Source of the DNA: Alcaligenaceae bacterium
GTDB lineage: Bacteria; Pseudomonadota; Gammaproteobacteria; Burkholderiales; Burkholderiaceae_B
Assembly: GCA_013416405.1 (NCBI GenBank)
Contig: JACCET010000005.1
Span: 124,001-188,000 of the forward strand
DNA length: 64,000 nucleotides
Direction of reading: 5' to 3'
Of the stretch, positions 36,635 to 47,761 are shown piece by piece. The notes under the pieces were generated by a model. That model did not search any database and was not told where the DNA came from. It worked only from the letters and a program-made list of their open reading frames with translations. A program made the translations under genes and the position numbers. Every line of letters begins with the position of its first letter. Position 1 is the first letter of the stretch.

Positions 36635-37600
36635 TTAGAAAGGAGAGTCGGGGAAATAGAAGTCCTTGGCATTTTCCTTGGTGATCAACACCGACGGAAT
36701 AATGGTGGTTTCGGGTAGCTTTTCGCCTTTCAATCGTGCCTCGGCGGTCAACTTGATGGCGTCATAAATGAATTTGGGCGAATACGATACATCCGCCTTT
36801 ATCAGCGGGTTGCTGTCATCGATAATCGCCTTGACCATACCCTTGGCGCCCGCACCACCAAAGACCTCCTTGATATCAGTACGCTTGGCCTGCTCGATGG
36901 CGCGCAGCACCCCGAAAGCCATATCGTCATCAGCCGCCCACACTGCATCGATATGCTTGAAGCGTGTCAGATAATCCTGCATGACCTTGAACGCGTCATC
37001 GCGATTCCAATTGGCATAACGCGCATCCAGCAACTTGATGTCGGGGTGTTTGTCGATGACCGCCTTGAAGGCGTCCATGCGTTCGTTATCGAGCGTGGTG
37101 GCAATGCCGCGCAGGGCGACAATATTACCTTTACCTCCCAGTTGCTTGACCAGATACTCGGCGGGCAAGCGGCCGAATGCCGTGTTATCGCCCGAGACAT
37201 AGGCATCTTGAGCATTGGTATCGGTCAGGCCGCGATCCACCACCGTAACGTAAACCCCTTTTTTCTTGACCTGTGCCACCGGCTGCGTCAACGAGGCGGA
37301 CTCGAAAGGCATGATGACCAGCGCGTTGATTTTGTTGACCGTGAGCAAATCTTGCAACTGATTGGCCTGTTCAGGCGCGCCGCTCGATGTCTTGACGATG
37401 ACTTTCAGGTCGGGATGCGCTTTCTCCAGCTCGGCTTTTGCCTGGTTTGACCACCACACCACGCCCGCCGTGAAGCTGTGCGTGGCGGCCGGAATGGACA
37501 CGCCCAAGGTCACCTGCTGTTGGGCCAGGGCGCTGGAAGACAGCCCAATGGCCGCCAGGGTGGATATACCCATGGCCAGTTTGCGTAGCGATAATTTCAT
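36635..37600 (-). CDS. Sugar ABC transporter periplasmic binding protein (RbsB-like)
   Basis: A 321-residue Peripla_BP_4 protein. The signal peptide is [20 protein letters not shown] with cleavage near ALAQ. The body shows [47 protein letters not shown] and [17 protein letters not shown], matching ribose/xylose-type binders. ATG 37600 is preceded by GGAGA; the longer frame from 37687 would run into the permease gene. The order ATPase, permease, binding protein is complete. Confidence 0.92.
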   Translation of the reverse strand: MKLSLRKLAMGISTLAAIGLSSSALAQQQVTLGVSIPAATHSFTAGVVWWSNQAKAELEKAHPDLKVIVKTSSGAPEQANQLQDLLTVNKINALVIMPFESASLTQPVAQVKKKGVYVTVVDRGLTDTNAQDAYVSGDNTAFGRLPAEYLVKQLGGKGNIVALRGIATTLDNERMDAFKAVIDKHPDIKLLDARYANWNRDDAFKVMQDYLTRFKHIDAVWAADDDMAFGVLRAIEQAKRTDIKEVFGGAGAKGMVKAIIDDSNPLIKADVSYSPKFIYDAIKLTAEARLKGEKLPETTIIPSVLITKENAKDFYFPDSPF

Positions 37601-37655
37601 TTCTTGTCTCCGGGTTTGATGCATTGAAAAAAACACAAGCTCGTTGCGATATTCG

Positions 37656-38690
37656 TCAGGGACGGCGTCGCTGCAGGAAAGCGACAATGATGATCACAGA
37701 ACCTTGCACTGCCGCGTTCAGATACACACTGATGATGCTGGTCAGATTAAGAATATTGCCGATGACCGAAAGCAGAATCGCCCCCACCACGGTACCGGTC
37801 ATGCTGCCCGCTCCCCCTTTCAGCGCGGTGCCGCCCACGATCACGGCGGCAATGGCCTCGAGTTCCCACAACAGTCCGGTTGTGGGGCTGGCAGAGCCTA
37901 GTCGCGGCACATACAGCACGGTGGCAATGCCTACGCACATGCCCAGCAGCACATAGGTCAGCGTTTTGGTTCTGTCGACATTGACTGCCGCATAACGCGC
38001 GACCTGTTCGTTCGAGCCTATGGCCTGTACGTAACGACCAAAAGCAGTACGGTTCAGCAGCAACCCGCCCAGCAGGGCAATGGCGGCAAACACCCAGACC
38101 GGAATGGGTATCCCCAGCAAGCTGCCGTAGTAAACCGGACTATAGGCGTCAGACACACTCATATCCAGCGTAATGGCGCCACCATCCGAAAGATAAGTCA
38201 GGTAAGCACGAAAAATGCCCAGCGTGCCGAGCGTGACAATAAAAGGCTCGATGCGCCCACGCGTAATCAACAGCCCGTGCGCCAGGCCAAGCAAGCCCCC
38301 CAGCGTGAGCGCAAAAGCCATGCCCAACATAATGACGACTACTGGCGACACAATGATGGCGGCCAGCGCGTTCATCACCAGAATCATGCTGCCGGCGATC
38401 AGCGCGGCCATTGACCCGACCGACAGATCGATACCGCCCGAAATAATGACAAAACACATGCCCACCGCAATGATGCCGATGAAAGCGGTTCGCGTCAGCA
38501 CATTCATGATGTTGTCGACATCGGCAAAGCTGCTGTTCAGCAGTGTGCCGGCAATGCATAAAAGCACCAGCCCCACGATGGGACCCAGTCCGTGCAGACG
38601 TCCCGTCCATGAAGACGCGCCATCGCGCGCCGCCCGCTTGTCGGGCGGCACTGGGCTGGTTTCATGCGCTTTGATGTGTTCCGGTTGCAT
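37656..38690 (-). CDS. Sugar ABC transporter permease (RbsC-like)
   Basis: A 344-residue BPD_transp_2 permease with 8-10 membrane segments; [21 protein letters not shown] and [18 protein letters not shown] are the family marks. ATG 38690 has AGGAG ten bases upstream and overlaps the ATPase gene by 29 bases; TTG 38696 is an alternative. The soluble, Pro/Lys-rich N-terminus of about 30 residues is an extension beyond RbsC. Confidence 0.92.
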   Translation of the reverse strand: MQPEHIKAHETSPVPPDKRAARDGASSWTGRLHGLGPIVGLVLLCIAGTLLNSSFADVDNIMNVLTRTAFIGIIAVGMCFVIISGGIDLSVGSMAALIAGSMILVMNALAAIIVSPVVVIMLGMAFALTLGGLLGLAHGLLITRGRIEPFIVTLGTLGIFRAYLTYLSDGGAITLDMSVSDAYSPVYYGSLLGIPIPVWVFAAIALLGGLLLNRTAFGRYVQAIGSNEQVARYAAVNVDRTKTLTYVLLGMCVGIATVLYVPRLGSASPTTGLLWELEAIAAVIVGGTALKGGAGSMTGTVVGAILLSVIGNILNLTSIISVYLNAAVQGSVIIIVAFLQRRRP

Positions 38691-40158
38691 GCGCAATCAG
38701 CTCCTTTTCGTTTAACTGGTCAGCGTCCAGCATGGCCTGCAGCCGGCCTGCGCGCATCACTGCCACACGGTGGCACAAGCCTATCAGTTCCATCAATTCA
38801 GACGAAATCACAATGACCGCCAGCCCCTGGCTGGCCAGCTCATGGATCAGGAAATAGATATCACGCTTGGCGCCGACATCGACACCGCGTGTAGGTTCGT
38901 CGAGCACCACAACCGCTGGATCCGGATGCAGCACCTTGGCCAGTGCGAGCTTCTGTTGATTGCCACCCGACAGCGCTGACGCGGTATTGTCCAGGTTACC
39001 CGTGCGTATGCCGAATTTCTTTACAGCCTGATCCAGCGCTGCGCACTCAAGTTGAGTACTGAGCAATGGGCGCGCGTAACGCTGCAAGGCCATCAGGGTG
39101 ACATTCTGGCGCATGCCGAAATTCAGCAAAATACCCTTGCCCTTGCGATCCTCGCTAAGATAAGTCAGGCCGTAGCGTGCAGCCTGGCGGGGATTGCGTA
39201 TGGGCCGTTCTTTGCCCTGCAGGAAGACTTGCCCGCTGCTGCGTGCTCGCAAACCCAATATCCCTTCGAATAACTCGGTGCGCCCCGCACCCACCAGGCC
39301 GGCAAACCCCAGGATTTCACCTGGGCGGACGTCAAAATCTATTCCCTCGGCCCAACCGGGCACCGACAACTGACGCACGTTCAGAACGGGGGCGCATGAT
39401 GTGGCGACGGGTGACTTCTGCGGAAACAGGTCGGCCAACTCGCGGCCCACCATAAGATTGGCCATTTGCTGGCGCGATACGCTGGCCGTGGGCGCACGGG
39501 TGACATAACGGCCATCACGCATCACGATGATCTGATCGGTTACCCGCTCCACCTCATCCAGTTTGTGCGAGATATAAATAATGGTGACGCCTTGCTGACG
39601 AAACTGCTCAATAAGCGCGAACAAACGTTCCGTTTCACCCGGTGTGAGGGTTGCCGTGGGTTCATCCATTACCAGCAAGCGCGCATGCTTTGCCAATGCC
39701 TTGGCCACTTCCACGAGCTGCTTTTCAGCAACAATCAAACGGCTTACCCGGGTGTTGGGATCTGCATCCAGGCCCACCTTGCTCAGCAATTGCGCCGCCG
39801 CGCCATGCATGAATTTGTTATCCAGAAAAAGGCCACGCTTCTTTTCATGACCCAAAAAAATATTCTGTGCAATGCTCAGTTCGTCAGCCAGGTTAATTTC
39901 CTGGTGAATCAACACAATACCGCGATCTTCAGCAGCGCGAGAGCTATCGAAAGCACAGACTTGACCATCAACCAGAAGCTCACCCTGTGATGGCTTTTCA
40001 TAGCCGCAGAGGATCTTCATGAGGGTGGACTTGCCGGCGCCGTTTTCGCCGAGCAGGCCATATACCTTGCCTCGTTCCAGACTGAAACTTACATCGTTCA
40101 ACACCCGCACGGGACCGAAGTCCTTGCTGATGGCCCTGAATTCTATGGATAAGCTCAT
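38662..40158 (-). CDS. Sugar ABC transporter ATPase (RbsA/XylG-like, double domain)
   Basis: A 498-residue protein with two ABC domains. The first has Walker [18 protein letters not shown] and [11 protein letters not shown]; the second has the usual degenerate P-loop [30 protein letters not shown] and [15 protein letters not shown]. This pattern is standard for carbohydrate CUT2 importers. ATG 40158 overlaps the LacI-1 stop by one base (TGATG), so the regulator and transporter are translated from one message. Confidence 0.93.
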   Translation of the reverse strand: MSLSIEFRAISKDFGPVRVLNDVSFSLERGKVYGLLGENGAGKSTLMKILCGYEKPSQGELLVDGQVCAFDSSRAAEDRGIVLIHQEINLADELSIAQNIFLGHEKKRGLFLDNKFMHGAAAQLLSKVGLDADPNTRVSRLIVAEKQLVEVAKALAKHARLLVMDEPTATLTPGETERLFALIEQFRQQGVTIIYISHKLDEVERVTDQIIVMRDGRYVTRAPTASVSRQQMANLMVGRELADLFPQKSPVATSCAPVLNVRQLSVPGWAEGIDFDVRPGEILGFAGLVGAGRTELFEGILGLRARSSGQVFLQGKERPIRNPRQAARYGLTYLSEDRKGKGILLNFGMRQNVTLMALQRYARPLLSTQLECAALDQAVKKFGIRTGNLDNTASALSGGNQQKLALAKVLHPDPAVVVLDEPTRGVDVGAKRDIYFLIHELASQGLAVIVISSELMELIGLCHRVAVMRAGRLQAMLDADQLNEKELIAHATGTHQSA

Positions 40159-41153
40159 CAGGCGCTCTCCCGAATCATCAGCCGGTGTGGCAGCAGCACA
40201 GCCGTCGTCGGCGCAAGTGGATCATCCAGTTGCTTGAGCAGGGCACGAGCTGCCTGCTCCCCGAGCTTGCGCATGGGCTGTGCAACCGTGGTCAAGGCGG
40301 GATACGTTTGTTGGGCAAGTGCTATATCATCAAAACCCATGACCGCCATGTCGTCTGGCACACGCAATTGCGCTTCGTGCAGGCCCCGCAGCATACCTAT
40401 GGCCAAGGTGTCGGATACGGCAAACACGGCAGTGGGCCGTTCAGGCAAGGCAATCAACCTACCAACCGCAGCCTTTCCGGCAGCAAAATCCAGGCTGTCG
40501 GCCTGCAGACAGTAATCGGCGCTAAACGCGATACCAGCCTGTTCGAGCCCATCGATATAACCTTGAAGACGTTCGCTCGCATACATGAATCGGGTATCGG
40601 AATTAAGGAAAGCGATGCGCGTATGACCCTTGCCAACCAAATAAGTAACGGCATCCCGGGCTGCCGCGCGGTTATCAATGCCCACATAAGGAACGTTGGC
40701 CTGGCTATCGAATTCGCAGCAGGCCACCCAGGGGAAGCGCAAGGCTTCACCATGCAAGGCCTGCTGTGCCGTGTAGGGATCCAGGCAAATGGCACCATCG
40801 GCCCGGCGCGACGACAGCAAGTCGAAATAGCGCCGCTCGCGGTTGGCATCACCGCCGGTTTCGCACAACAGTACCGAATAACCCTGGTCTTGCACGGCAG
40901 CGTTGATGCCCTGCACGATCTGGGCATAAAACGGGTTGCCGATATCGGGCACCATAACCAGCAACAGTCGGCTTTCGTCGGTACGCAAGCTGCGAGCCAA
41001 CTGATTGACCCGGTATCCCATGGCCTGAACTGACTCGACAACACGCAAACGCGTTTGCTCTTTAACCGCCTGCTTGCCATTGAGCACACGCGATACCGTC
41101 GCCACCGACACCCCGGCATGCTCGGCCACCTGCGCGATGGACGCGCTACGCAT
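40158..41153 (-). CDS. LacI-family transcriptional regulator (LacI-1)
   Basis: A 331-residue repressor starting at ATG 41153 (a frame from 41189 adds 12 residues). The DNA-binding part ASIAQVAEHAGVSVATVSRVLNGKQAV is a canonical LacI helix-turn-helix, followed by the hinge NQLARSLRTDESRLLLVMVPD. It is the first gene of the minus-strand sugar operon and is divergent from zwf; the perfect 22-bp palindrome between them is its likely operator, allowing joint control of uptake and of zwf-pgl-glk. Confidence 0.92.
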   Translation of the reverse strand: MRSASIAQVAEHAGVSVATVSRVLNGKQAVKEQTRLRVVESVQAMGYRVNQLARSLRTDESRLLLVMVPDIGNPFYAQIVQGINAAVQDQGYSVLLCETGGDANRERRYFDLLSSRRADGAICLDPYTAQQALHGEALRFPWVACCEFDSQANVPYVGIDNRAAARDAVTYLVGKGHTRIAFLNSDTRFMYASERLQGYIDGLEQAGIAFSADYCLQADSLDFAAGKAAVGRLIALPERPTAVFAVSDTLAIGMLRGLHEAQLRVPDDMAVMGFDDIALAQQTYPALTTVAQPMRKLGEQAARALLKQLDDPLAPTTAVLLPHRLMIRESA

Positions 41154-41182
41154 CGCACCCCCCTGGGACGCGGTGTGAGGTC

Positions 41183-41211
41183 TTGCCATGGCGGTATAGG
41201 CTCTCCATAAT
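41183..41211 (+). promoter_or_regulatory. Sigma70 promoter of zwf
   Basis: TTGCCA at 41183-41188, 17-bp spacer, CATAAT at 41206-41211. The -10 runs into the LacI operator, so the transcription start near 41218 falls in its centre. Confidence 0.5.
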
Positions 41212-41228
41212 GTAATCGATTACATTAT
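41207..41228. promoter_or_regulatory. LacI-type operator between LacI-1 gene and zwf
   Basis: A perfect 22-bp palindrome with core TAATGTAATCGATTACATTA (41208-41227), central CG step and the length expected for a LacI/GalR dimer. It overlaps the -10 of the zwf promoter and lies 54 bp before the LacI-1 start, so repression of both directions is expected. Confidence 0.75.
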
Positions 41229-41308
41229 TGCAGTGGCTAACCATCACTTCAATTGGGGGCTTACCCTTAAGTGACGAAACTGGCTGAATTGACCCATAAG
41301 GAATCCGA

Positions 41309-42769
41309 ATGTCCACTACGCCCGCCTTTGACATCGTGTTTTTTGGAGGCACCGGTGACTTGGCCCTGCGCAAGCTCATCCCTTCGCTGTACCACGCACA
41401 CAAGGCCGGCACCTTGCACCAGGACGGACGGATCTTTGCCCTGGGTCGCAAAGATTTAGGGCGCGATGGCTATCTGGCCTTGCTGTCGGAACGGGTCAAA
41501 CCACGATTGGGCGCAGCCTTCACAGAGGACGTCTGGGCCAGCTTTACTAGCCGTCTACATTTTCAGGCACTGGACGCCGGCCGTGCCAGCGACTACACCG
41601 CACTGGCGCAGGCGGTAGACATCTCGCCTGAACGCGCCACGGTTTGTTATTTAGCCACAGCCCCCCATTTATTCATAACGATCTGCCAGCATCTGGCGGC
41701 GGTCGGCCTGAATCACCCCAACGTCAGGGTGGTGCTGGAAAAACCACTGGGGCATGACCTGGAATCGTCCAACGCCATCAATTCGGCAGTCGGCGAATGC
41801 TTTACAGAGAACCAGATTTACCGGATCGACCATTATCTGGGTAAGGAATCCGTACAAAATCTGCTCGCCATCCGCTTTGGCAACACCCTGTTTGAACCTT
41901 TGTGGCGTCGCGAATGGATAAACGACGTACAAATCACCATCGCCGAAGAACTGGGCGTAGAGGAACGCGGAGAATTCTACGACCGCACTGGCGCCTTGCG
42001 CGATATGCTGCAAAGCCATTTGCTTCAGCTGTTGTGCATCGTCGCCATGGAGCCCCCACCCAGCCTGTCGGAAGATGCCGTGCGCGACGAGAAACTGAAA
42101 GTACTCAAGTCGCTCAAGCCCTTCACACCCGAAGACGTGCTGACCAAGACAGTGCGGGGTCAGTACCGTAGCGGTGCAATCAATGGCATGGCCGTTTCGG
42201 CTTACCGCGACGAGGAAAATGTCAGGCCCGACAGCAATACGGAAACCTTTGTCGCCTTGCAGGCTGAAGTCGGCAATTGGCGCTGGGCGGGTGTACCCTT
42301 CTTCCTGCGCACGGGAAAACGCATGCAGGAGCGGGTCGCCGAAATCGTCATCAACTTTCGCAAGGTGCCCCATTCGGTCTTTCCCATGCCTGTCGGCCTA
42401 CACTCGGCTAATCGCCTGGTCATCCGCCTGCAACCCAAGGAAAGCGTGCGCCTATACTTTCTGGCCAAAGAACCAGGCGATGCCATGCACCTTCAGTCCA
42501 CCTACTTGAATCTGGACTTTCACACCATGTTCAAGGCGCGCTGGGCCGATGCCTATGAGCGCCTGTTACTCGACGTGATACGCGGGCGGCTTGCCTTATT
42601 CATGCGCCGCGACGAACAGGCGCAGGCCTGGAACTGGGTCGAACCCATTATCGATTGCTGGGACAACCATGCCGTAACACCCAAGCTGTACACCGCGGGC
42701 AGTTGGGGCCCCGCCGCATCCAACGGCCTGCTCTCGCGCGCAGGCGTCACCTGGCAGGAAGAGACCTAA
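41309..42769 (+). CDS. zwf: Glucose-6-phosphate 1-dehydrogenase
   Basis: Oxidises glucose-6-phosphate to 6-phosphogluconolactone, first step of the Entner-Doudoroff and pentose phosphate routes. The 486-residue protein has the coenzyme motif FFGGTGDLALRKL, the active-site signature RIDHYLGKE and the NADP-structural region that follows. It starts a plus-strand operon zwf-pgl-glk with 26 bp to pgl, and is divergent from a LacI-family repressor across the shared operator. Confidence 0.96.
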   Translation: MSTTPAFDIVFFGGTGDLALRKLIPSLYHAHKAGTLHQDGRIFALGRKDLGRDGYLALLSERVKPRLGAAFTEDVWASFTSRLHFQALDAGRASDYTALAQAVDISPERATVCYLATAPHLFITICQHLAAVGLNHPNVRVVLEKPLGHDLESSNAINSAVGECFTENQIYRIDHYLGKESVQNLLAIRFGNTLFEPLWRREWINDVQITIAEELGVEERGEFYDRTGALRDMLQSHLLQLLCIVAMEPPPSLSEDAVRDEKLKVLKSLKPFTPEDVLTKTVRGQYRSGAINGMAVSAYRDEENVRPDSNTETFVALQAEVGNWRWAGVPFFLRTGKRMQERVAEIVINFRKVPHSVFPMPVGLHSANRLVIRLQPKESVRLYFLAKEPGDAMHLQSTYLNLDFHTMFKARWADAYERLLLDVIRGRLALFMRRDEQAQAWNWVEPIIDCWDNHAVTPKLYTAGSWGPAASNGLLSRAGVTWQEET

Positions 42770-42795
42770 GACACTATTCAAGGAGTCGCGAAAGC

Positions 42796-43450
42796 ATGTG
42801 GCACGAATTTCCTTCTCATGCGTCCTACCTCGACGCACTGGTACGCGATATATCGTCCACCTTGCGGGACGCCGTTACCCGCGACGGGCGTGCATGCCTG
42901 GCTGTATCCGGCGGACGATCACCCATTGCCTTGTTCAACGCCGTGAGCCGTGCCGACCTGCCTTGGTCATCCATAGCCATAACACTGGTCGACGAACGCT
43001 TTGTGCCGCCCGATCATGTCGACAGCAATGAACGGCTGGTGCGCGAGCACCTGCTGCAAAACCGCGCGCGCGCGGCAACATTCAACGGGCTGGTCAGCCA
43101 GCCCGACAACCTGCAACACAGTCTTGATCATGCCAATAGGCAACACGCTGCGTTGACACTGGTTCTACTGGGCATGGGCGATGATGGCCACACAGCGTCA
43201 CTGTTCCCCGATGCGCCGCAACTTGCTCAGGGCCTGGATAGCCAGCAGACAAAACGCTATCTGCACCTTACCCCAACCCGGGCGCCGCATGAACGGATCA
43301 GCCTGACGTTGACGGCTCTGCTTAGCGCGCAGCGTATCATGATTGCGATTGCCGGACCAGCCAAGCGCCAGGTGCTGGCCCAAGCCGCAGAAGGCCCCAA
43401 TCCGGCACTGCCCATCAGCTACGTCATCACCCAAAAAGAGGTTCCCTTCG

Positions 43451-43470
<20 letters not shown>
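42796..43470 (+). CDS. pgl: 6-phosphogluconolactonase (DevB type)
   Basis: Hydrolyses 6-phosphogluconolactone to 6-phosphogluconate. The 224-residue protein has the DevB pattern ACLAVSGGRSPIALFNAVS, LVDERFVPPDHVDSNERLV and LLGMGDDGHTASLFPD. AGGAG at 42781 precedes ATG 42796. It overlaps glk by 20 bases; position between zwf and glk is the usual one in beta- and gammaproteobacteria. Confidence 0.95.
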
Positions 43471-45485
<2,015 letters not shown>

Positions 45486-45510
45486 TGGATGCACAATTGG
45501 GACGCCCAGC

Positions 45511-45545
45511 AAAAAGCCCACCGCATTGCGGTGGGCTTTTAAAAA
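45511..45545. terminator. Bidirectional terminator between the deaminase and cold-shock genes
   Basis: AAAAAGCCCACCGCA-T-TGCGGTGGGCTTTTT: an 11-bp GC-rich stem extended by A/T tracts that works on both strands. Confidence 0.92.
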
Positions 45546-45557
45546 TCTGATCGGTTA

Positions 45558-45767
45558 TTAGATAACCTGGATCGATTTGGCTTGTGGGCCTTTTTGGCCT
45601 TCAGCAGCTACGAAGGAAACGCGTTGGTTTTCTTCGAGCGATTTGAAGCCGGTGCCGATGATATCGGTGTGGTGAGCGAACAAATCTTTGCCACCCGACT
45701 CAGGCTTGATGAAGCCGAAGCCCTTTTCGTTGTTGAACCATTTAACAATACCAGTTTCTGTTTGCAT
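45558..45767 (-). CDS. Cold-shock-domain protein (CspA family)
   Basis: A 69-residue single-stranded nucleic acid chaperone. RNP-like motifs KGFGFIKPE and LFAHHTDI are present. ATG 45767 is chosen over the in-frame TTG at 45776, with AGGGA upstream. The gene has a strong promoter and a leader of about 130 nt, the usual arrangement of cold-regulated csp genes. Whether it is cold-induced cannot be told. Confidence 0.94.
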   Translation of the reverse strand: MQTETGIVKWFNNEKGFGFIKPESGGKDLFAHHTDIIGTGFKSLEENQRVSFVAAEGQKGPQAKSIQVI

Positions 45768-45902
45768 TTTTTGCAATCCCTAAAAATAATGAGCGATATG
45801 CCCTATAGAAGACTGTCAAGGTGTAGAGATTTGAGCAAAAAAGTACTGTTTTACTGGTACTGGATTGTACTAACTTCAACGAACTTGAAAATCTAAGTTC
45901 GT

Positions 45903-45931
45903 ATAGTATAGACAAGAAAAGAAGCAGTCAA
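45903..45931 (-). promoter_or_regulatory. Sigma70 promoter of the csp gene, long leader
   Basis: On the minus strand: TTGACT (45931-45926), 17-bp spacer, TACTAT (45908-45903). Start near 45896 leaves an untranslated leader of about 129 nt, a candidate temperature-responsive RNA. Confidence 0.65.
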
Positions 45932-46006
45932 CTGAATAGCGAATAAATTGACTACTTTTCGTGTCTATTCTGTCGTTTGAATACAGCCAAAGTCATTTCC
46001 GACCCC

Positions 46007-46558
46007 ATGCAAGCACTTCCACGCAGCTTTTACAACAGGGACACCACCCTGGTAGCCCGTGAATTATTGGGCAAATACCTGATTCACCGCCTGGATGGCG
46101 TCGAGCGCATAGGGAAAATAGTCGAAGTCGAGGCCTATCTGGGGCCGCACGACCTGGCTGCCCATACGTCCAAAGGTATTACACCCCGCACGCAAGTCAT
46201 GTTCGGTCCTCCGGGTCATGCCTATGTCTATCTGATATACGGCATGCATCACTGCATGAATGTGGTGACCGAAGCCGACGGCACCGGCGCAGCGGTATTG
46301 CTGCGCGCACTGGAACCCATAAGCAATCTGCCGGGCAGCGCCAGTGGTCCGGGCAGGCTATGCAAGGCCATGGCCATAAACAAAAGTCATTATGGCCAGG
46401 ACCTGTGCGGCTCTGTCCTTTTCATTGCCGAAGACCCCGACGCGGGGCCGGTGGATATCGTGGAGCGCCCAAGGATAGGTGTTGACTATGCAGGGGAATG
46501 GGCCACCAAGCCCCTGCGCTTCTATATAGACGGGAATCCTTATATCTCCAGAAAATGA
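46007..46558 (+). CDS. mpg: DNA-3-methyladenine glycosylase, AAG/MPG type
   Basis: Removes alkylated and deaminated purines in base excision repair. The 183-residue protein has the AAG-fold marks LLGKYLIHR, VEVEAYLGPHDLAAH with the catalytic Glu, YVYLIYGMHHCMNVV, and the C-terminal RFYIDGNPYISR. ATG 46007 is chosen; a TTG-initiated frame from 45977 adds 10 residues. It is unrelated in sequence to AidB but has a similar theme of alkylation damage. Confidence 0.93.
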   Translation: MQALPRSFYNRDTTLVARELLGKYLIHRLDGVERIGKIVEVEAYLGPHDLAAHTSKGITPRTQVMFGPPGHAYVYLIYGMHHCMNVVTEADGTGAAVLLRALEPISNLPGSASGPGRLCKAMAINKSHYGQDLCGSVLFIAEDPDAGPVDIVERPRIGVDYAGEWATKPLRFYIDGNPYISRK

Positions 46559-46577
46559 GCGGCACCACCTACCTCAC

Positions 46578-46606
46578 AAGACAAGTCCGAAATTCCGTGT
46601 TATAGT
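46578..46606 (+). promoter_or_regulatory. Probable promoter of tRNA-Arg
   Basis: AAGACA (46578-46583), 17-bp spacer, TATAGT (46601-46606), with the tRNA beginning 15 bp later. The -35 is a weak match. Confidence 0.4.
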
Positions 46607-46621
46607 TACGCCTCTTTTGCA

Positions 46622-46698
46622 GCGGCTGTAGCTCAGTTGGATAGAGTACTTGGCTACGAACCAAGGGGTCGTGGGTTCGAATCCTGCCAGCCGCGCCA
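46622..46698 (+). tRNA. tRNA-Arg (anticodon ACG)
   Basis: A 77-nt cloverleaf: acceptor GCGGCTG pairs with CAGCCGC, D arm GCTC..., anticodon stem CTTGG/CCAAG with loop CTACGAA (ACG), T loop GGTTCGAATCC, and an encoded CCA end. The 3' part is a usual target of tyrosine integrases, and the accessory region with an integrase begins right after it. Confidence 0.96.
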
Positions 46699-46706
46699 GA
46701 ATTATC

Positions 46707-46741
46707 AAGGGGTTACGTGTTTATTGCACGTAGCCCCTTTC
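46707..46741 (+). terminator. Terminator of tRNA-Arg
   Basis: AGGGGTTACGTG-loop-CACGTAGCCCCT stem (one G-T type mismatch) followed by TTTCT. Confidence 0.7.
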
Positions 46742-47235
46742 TGGTTTTTGCTAGATGGGTACCCAAATGGGTACCCAGCAAAATCAAGTGAAAAGACCCT
46801 TATAGGGAGAAGTACCTGCCGTTGCAGTTCGCATCTGTCCGCCGTTGTCCGCGAAGCAATTTGTCTTTAGGCGACACCCAAACACCAAAAAACGGCATTA
46901 AGGCGCAAATAACCTCAGAGTTACAAACAAATACAACATAGCAGTTTGGTTTTTATAAACAGCATTCGTAGCCTACCCACCCGGTATCGACAAAGCATCA
47001 GACGTTGATCAATAGCCCGGTACAGCCAATATAGTGACAACAGCGGTTGGCATGAACACTTTATAAAAGGTTAAATCAAACGCGGTTATTTGTCGCTGCA
47101 CACCTTGTTTTCCTGCGGTAGAGTTCGCTCATCGGTCTGCGCCGCTCCACGGAACAGCGCGGACGATAGAACATCGGAGAAGTACTCATGCCTTCTTCGA
47201 GCGATTTCAGTAATACCTGATTGGAGACCGCTGCT
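46742..47235. other. Gene-poor stretch at the left end of the island
   Basis: No convincing gene on either strand; the short open frames here are shadows of the tRNA or of the downstream gene. The only structure is two copies of the palindrome TGGGTACCCA (46756-46765 and 46768-46777) 12 bp apart. It lies between tRNA-Arg and the AlpA/Xis-like gene, where an attL core and arm sites would be expected. Confidence 0.5.
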
Positions 47236-47448
47236 ATGGCCGCACAACATGCATTAGCTTCTAATTCCCCGACCCGCCTCCTGACGCTAGAGGAAGTGAT
47301 GCACAGGACGAGCATGCGTAGAACCTTCATCTACAGCCTGGTCCAGAAAGGCGAGCTTCGCCGCGCCAAGATAGGCCGCAACATACGATTCGTGGAGTCA
47401 GACGTGGAAGCGTGGGTTCAGGGCCTCATTAAGACTAGTTCAGAATAA
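47236..47448 (+). CDS. AlpA/excisionase-type helix-turn-helix protein
   Basis: A 70-residue DNA-binding protein: LLTLEEVMHRTSMRRTFIYSLVQKGELRRAKIGRNIRFVESDVEAWVQG is the winged helix-turn-helix of MerR-like excisionases/AlpA, ending in a short linker. Such proteins direct excision of integrated elements or switch integrase genes on. ATG 47236; a TTG at 47221 is in frame. It stands alone on the plus strand, opposite the integrase, with a terminator close behind. Confidence 0.85.
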   Translation: MAAQHALASNSPTRLLTLEEVMHRTSMRRTFIYSLVQKGELRRAKIGRNIRFVESDVEAWVQGLIKTSSE

Positions 47449-47483
47449 GAAGAAGCGCCCCCAGCCTAATCCCAAAATGCATC

Positions 47484-47519
47484 AAGCCCAGAGTGTCTTA
47501 ACGGCATTCTGGGCTTTTT
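47484..47519 (+). terminator. Terminator after the AlpA/Xis-like gene
   Basis: AAGCCCAGA ... TTCTGGGCTT stem with a 15-base loop followed by TTTTTA, 36 bp after the stop. Confidence 0.75.
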
Positions 47520-47631
47520 AGTGCCCAGCCCCTTCTCTTGCTCGGTGGAGCCATAGAGAACACATAGCGCAAAGTCTCGATGCAACGGATCCGTTTTTTC
47601 GCAGGTCGCCTTGAAAAGGCCTGCACCCGTA

Positions 47632-47741
47632 ACGTTTCAGGTGCTCAATCGGTAACTCAAAAATGAGGCACCCGAAACGTACCTGTAGCGTTACGGGTAA
47701 CGCCTGTAACGTTACCGGTAACGTTGCAGGTAACGTTACCG
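47632..47741. repeat. Array of 12-bp repeats plus inverted repeat beside the integrase gene
   Basis: Units at 47685-47696 (GTAGCGTTACGG), 47706-47717 (GTAACGTTACCG), 47718-47729 (GTAACGTTGCAG) and 47730-47741 (GTAACGTTACCG), with a short degenerate GTAACGCCT at 47697-47705. Each good unit contains the palindrome GTAACGTTAC. Just before, ACGTTTCAGGTGCTCA (47632-47647) faces TGAGGCACCCGAAACGT (47664-47680) as an imperfect hairpin. Likely multiple protein-binding sites. The remaining 47520-47631 shows nothing clear. Confidence 0.75.
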
Positions 47742-47761
47742 ATTACAGGTGATGCTCTCAG

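Noticed and set aside
46637-46870. Plus-strand frame starting inside tRNA-Arg
   Set aside because: Starts within a structural RNA gene and crosses its terminator; no protein features.
47685-47741. Considered as a CRISPR array
   Set aside because: Units are contiguous 12-mers without unique spacers, and no cas gene is present.
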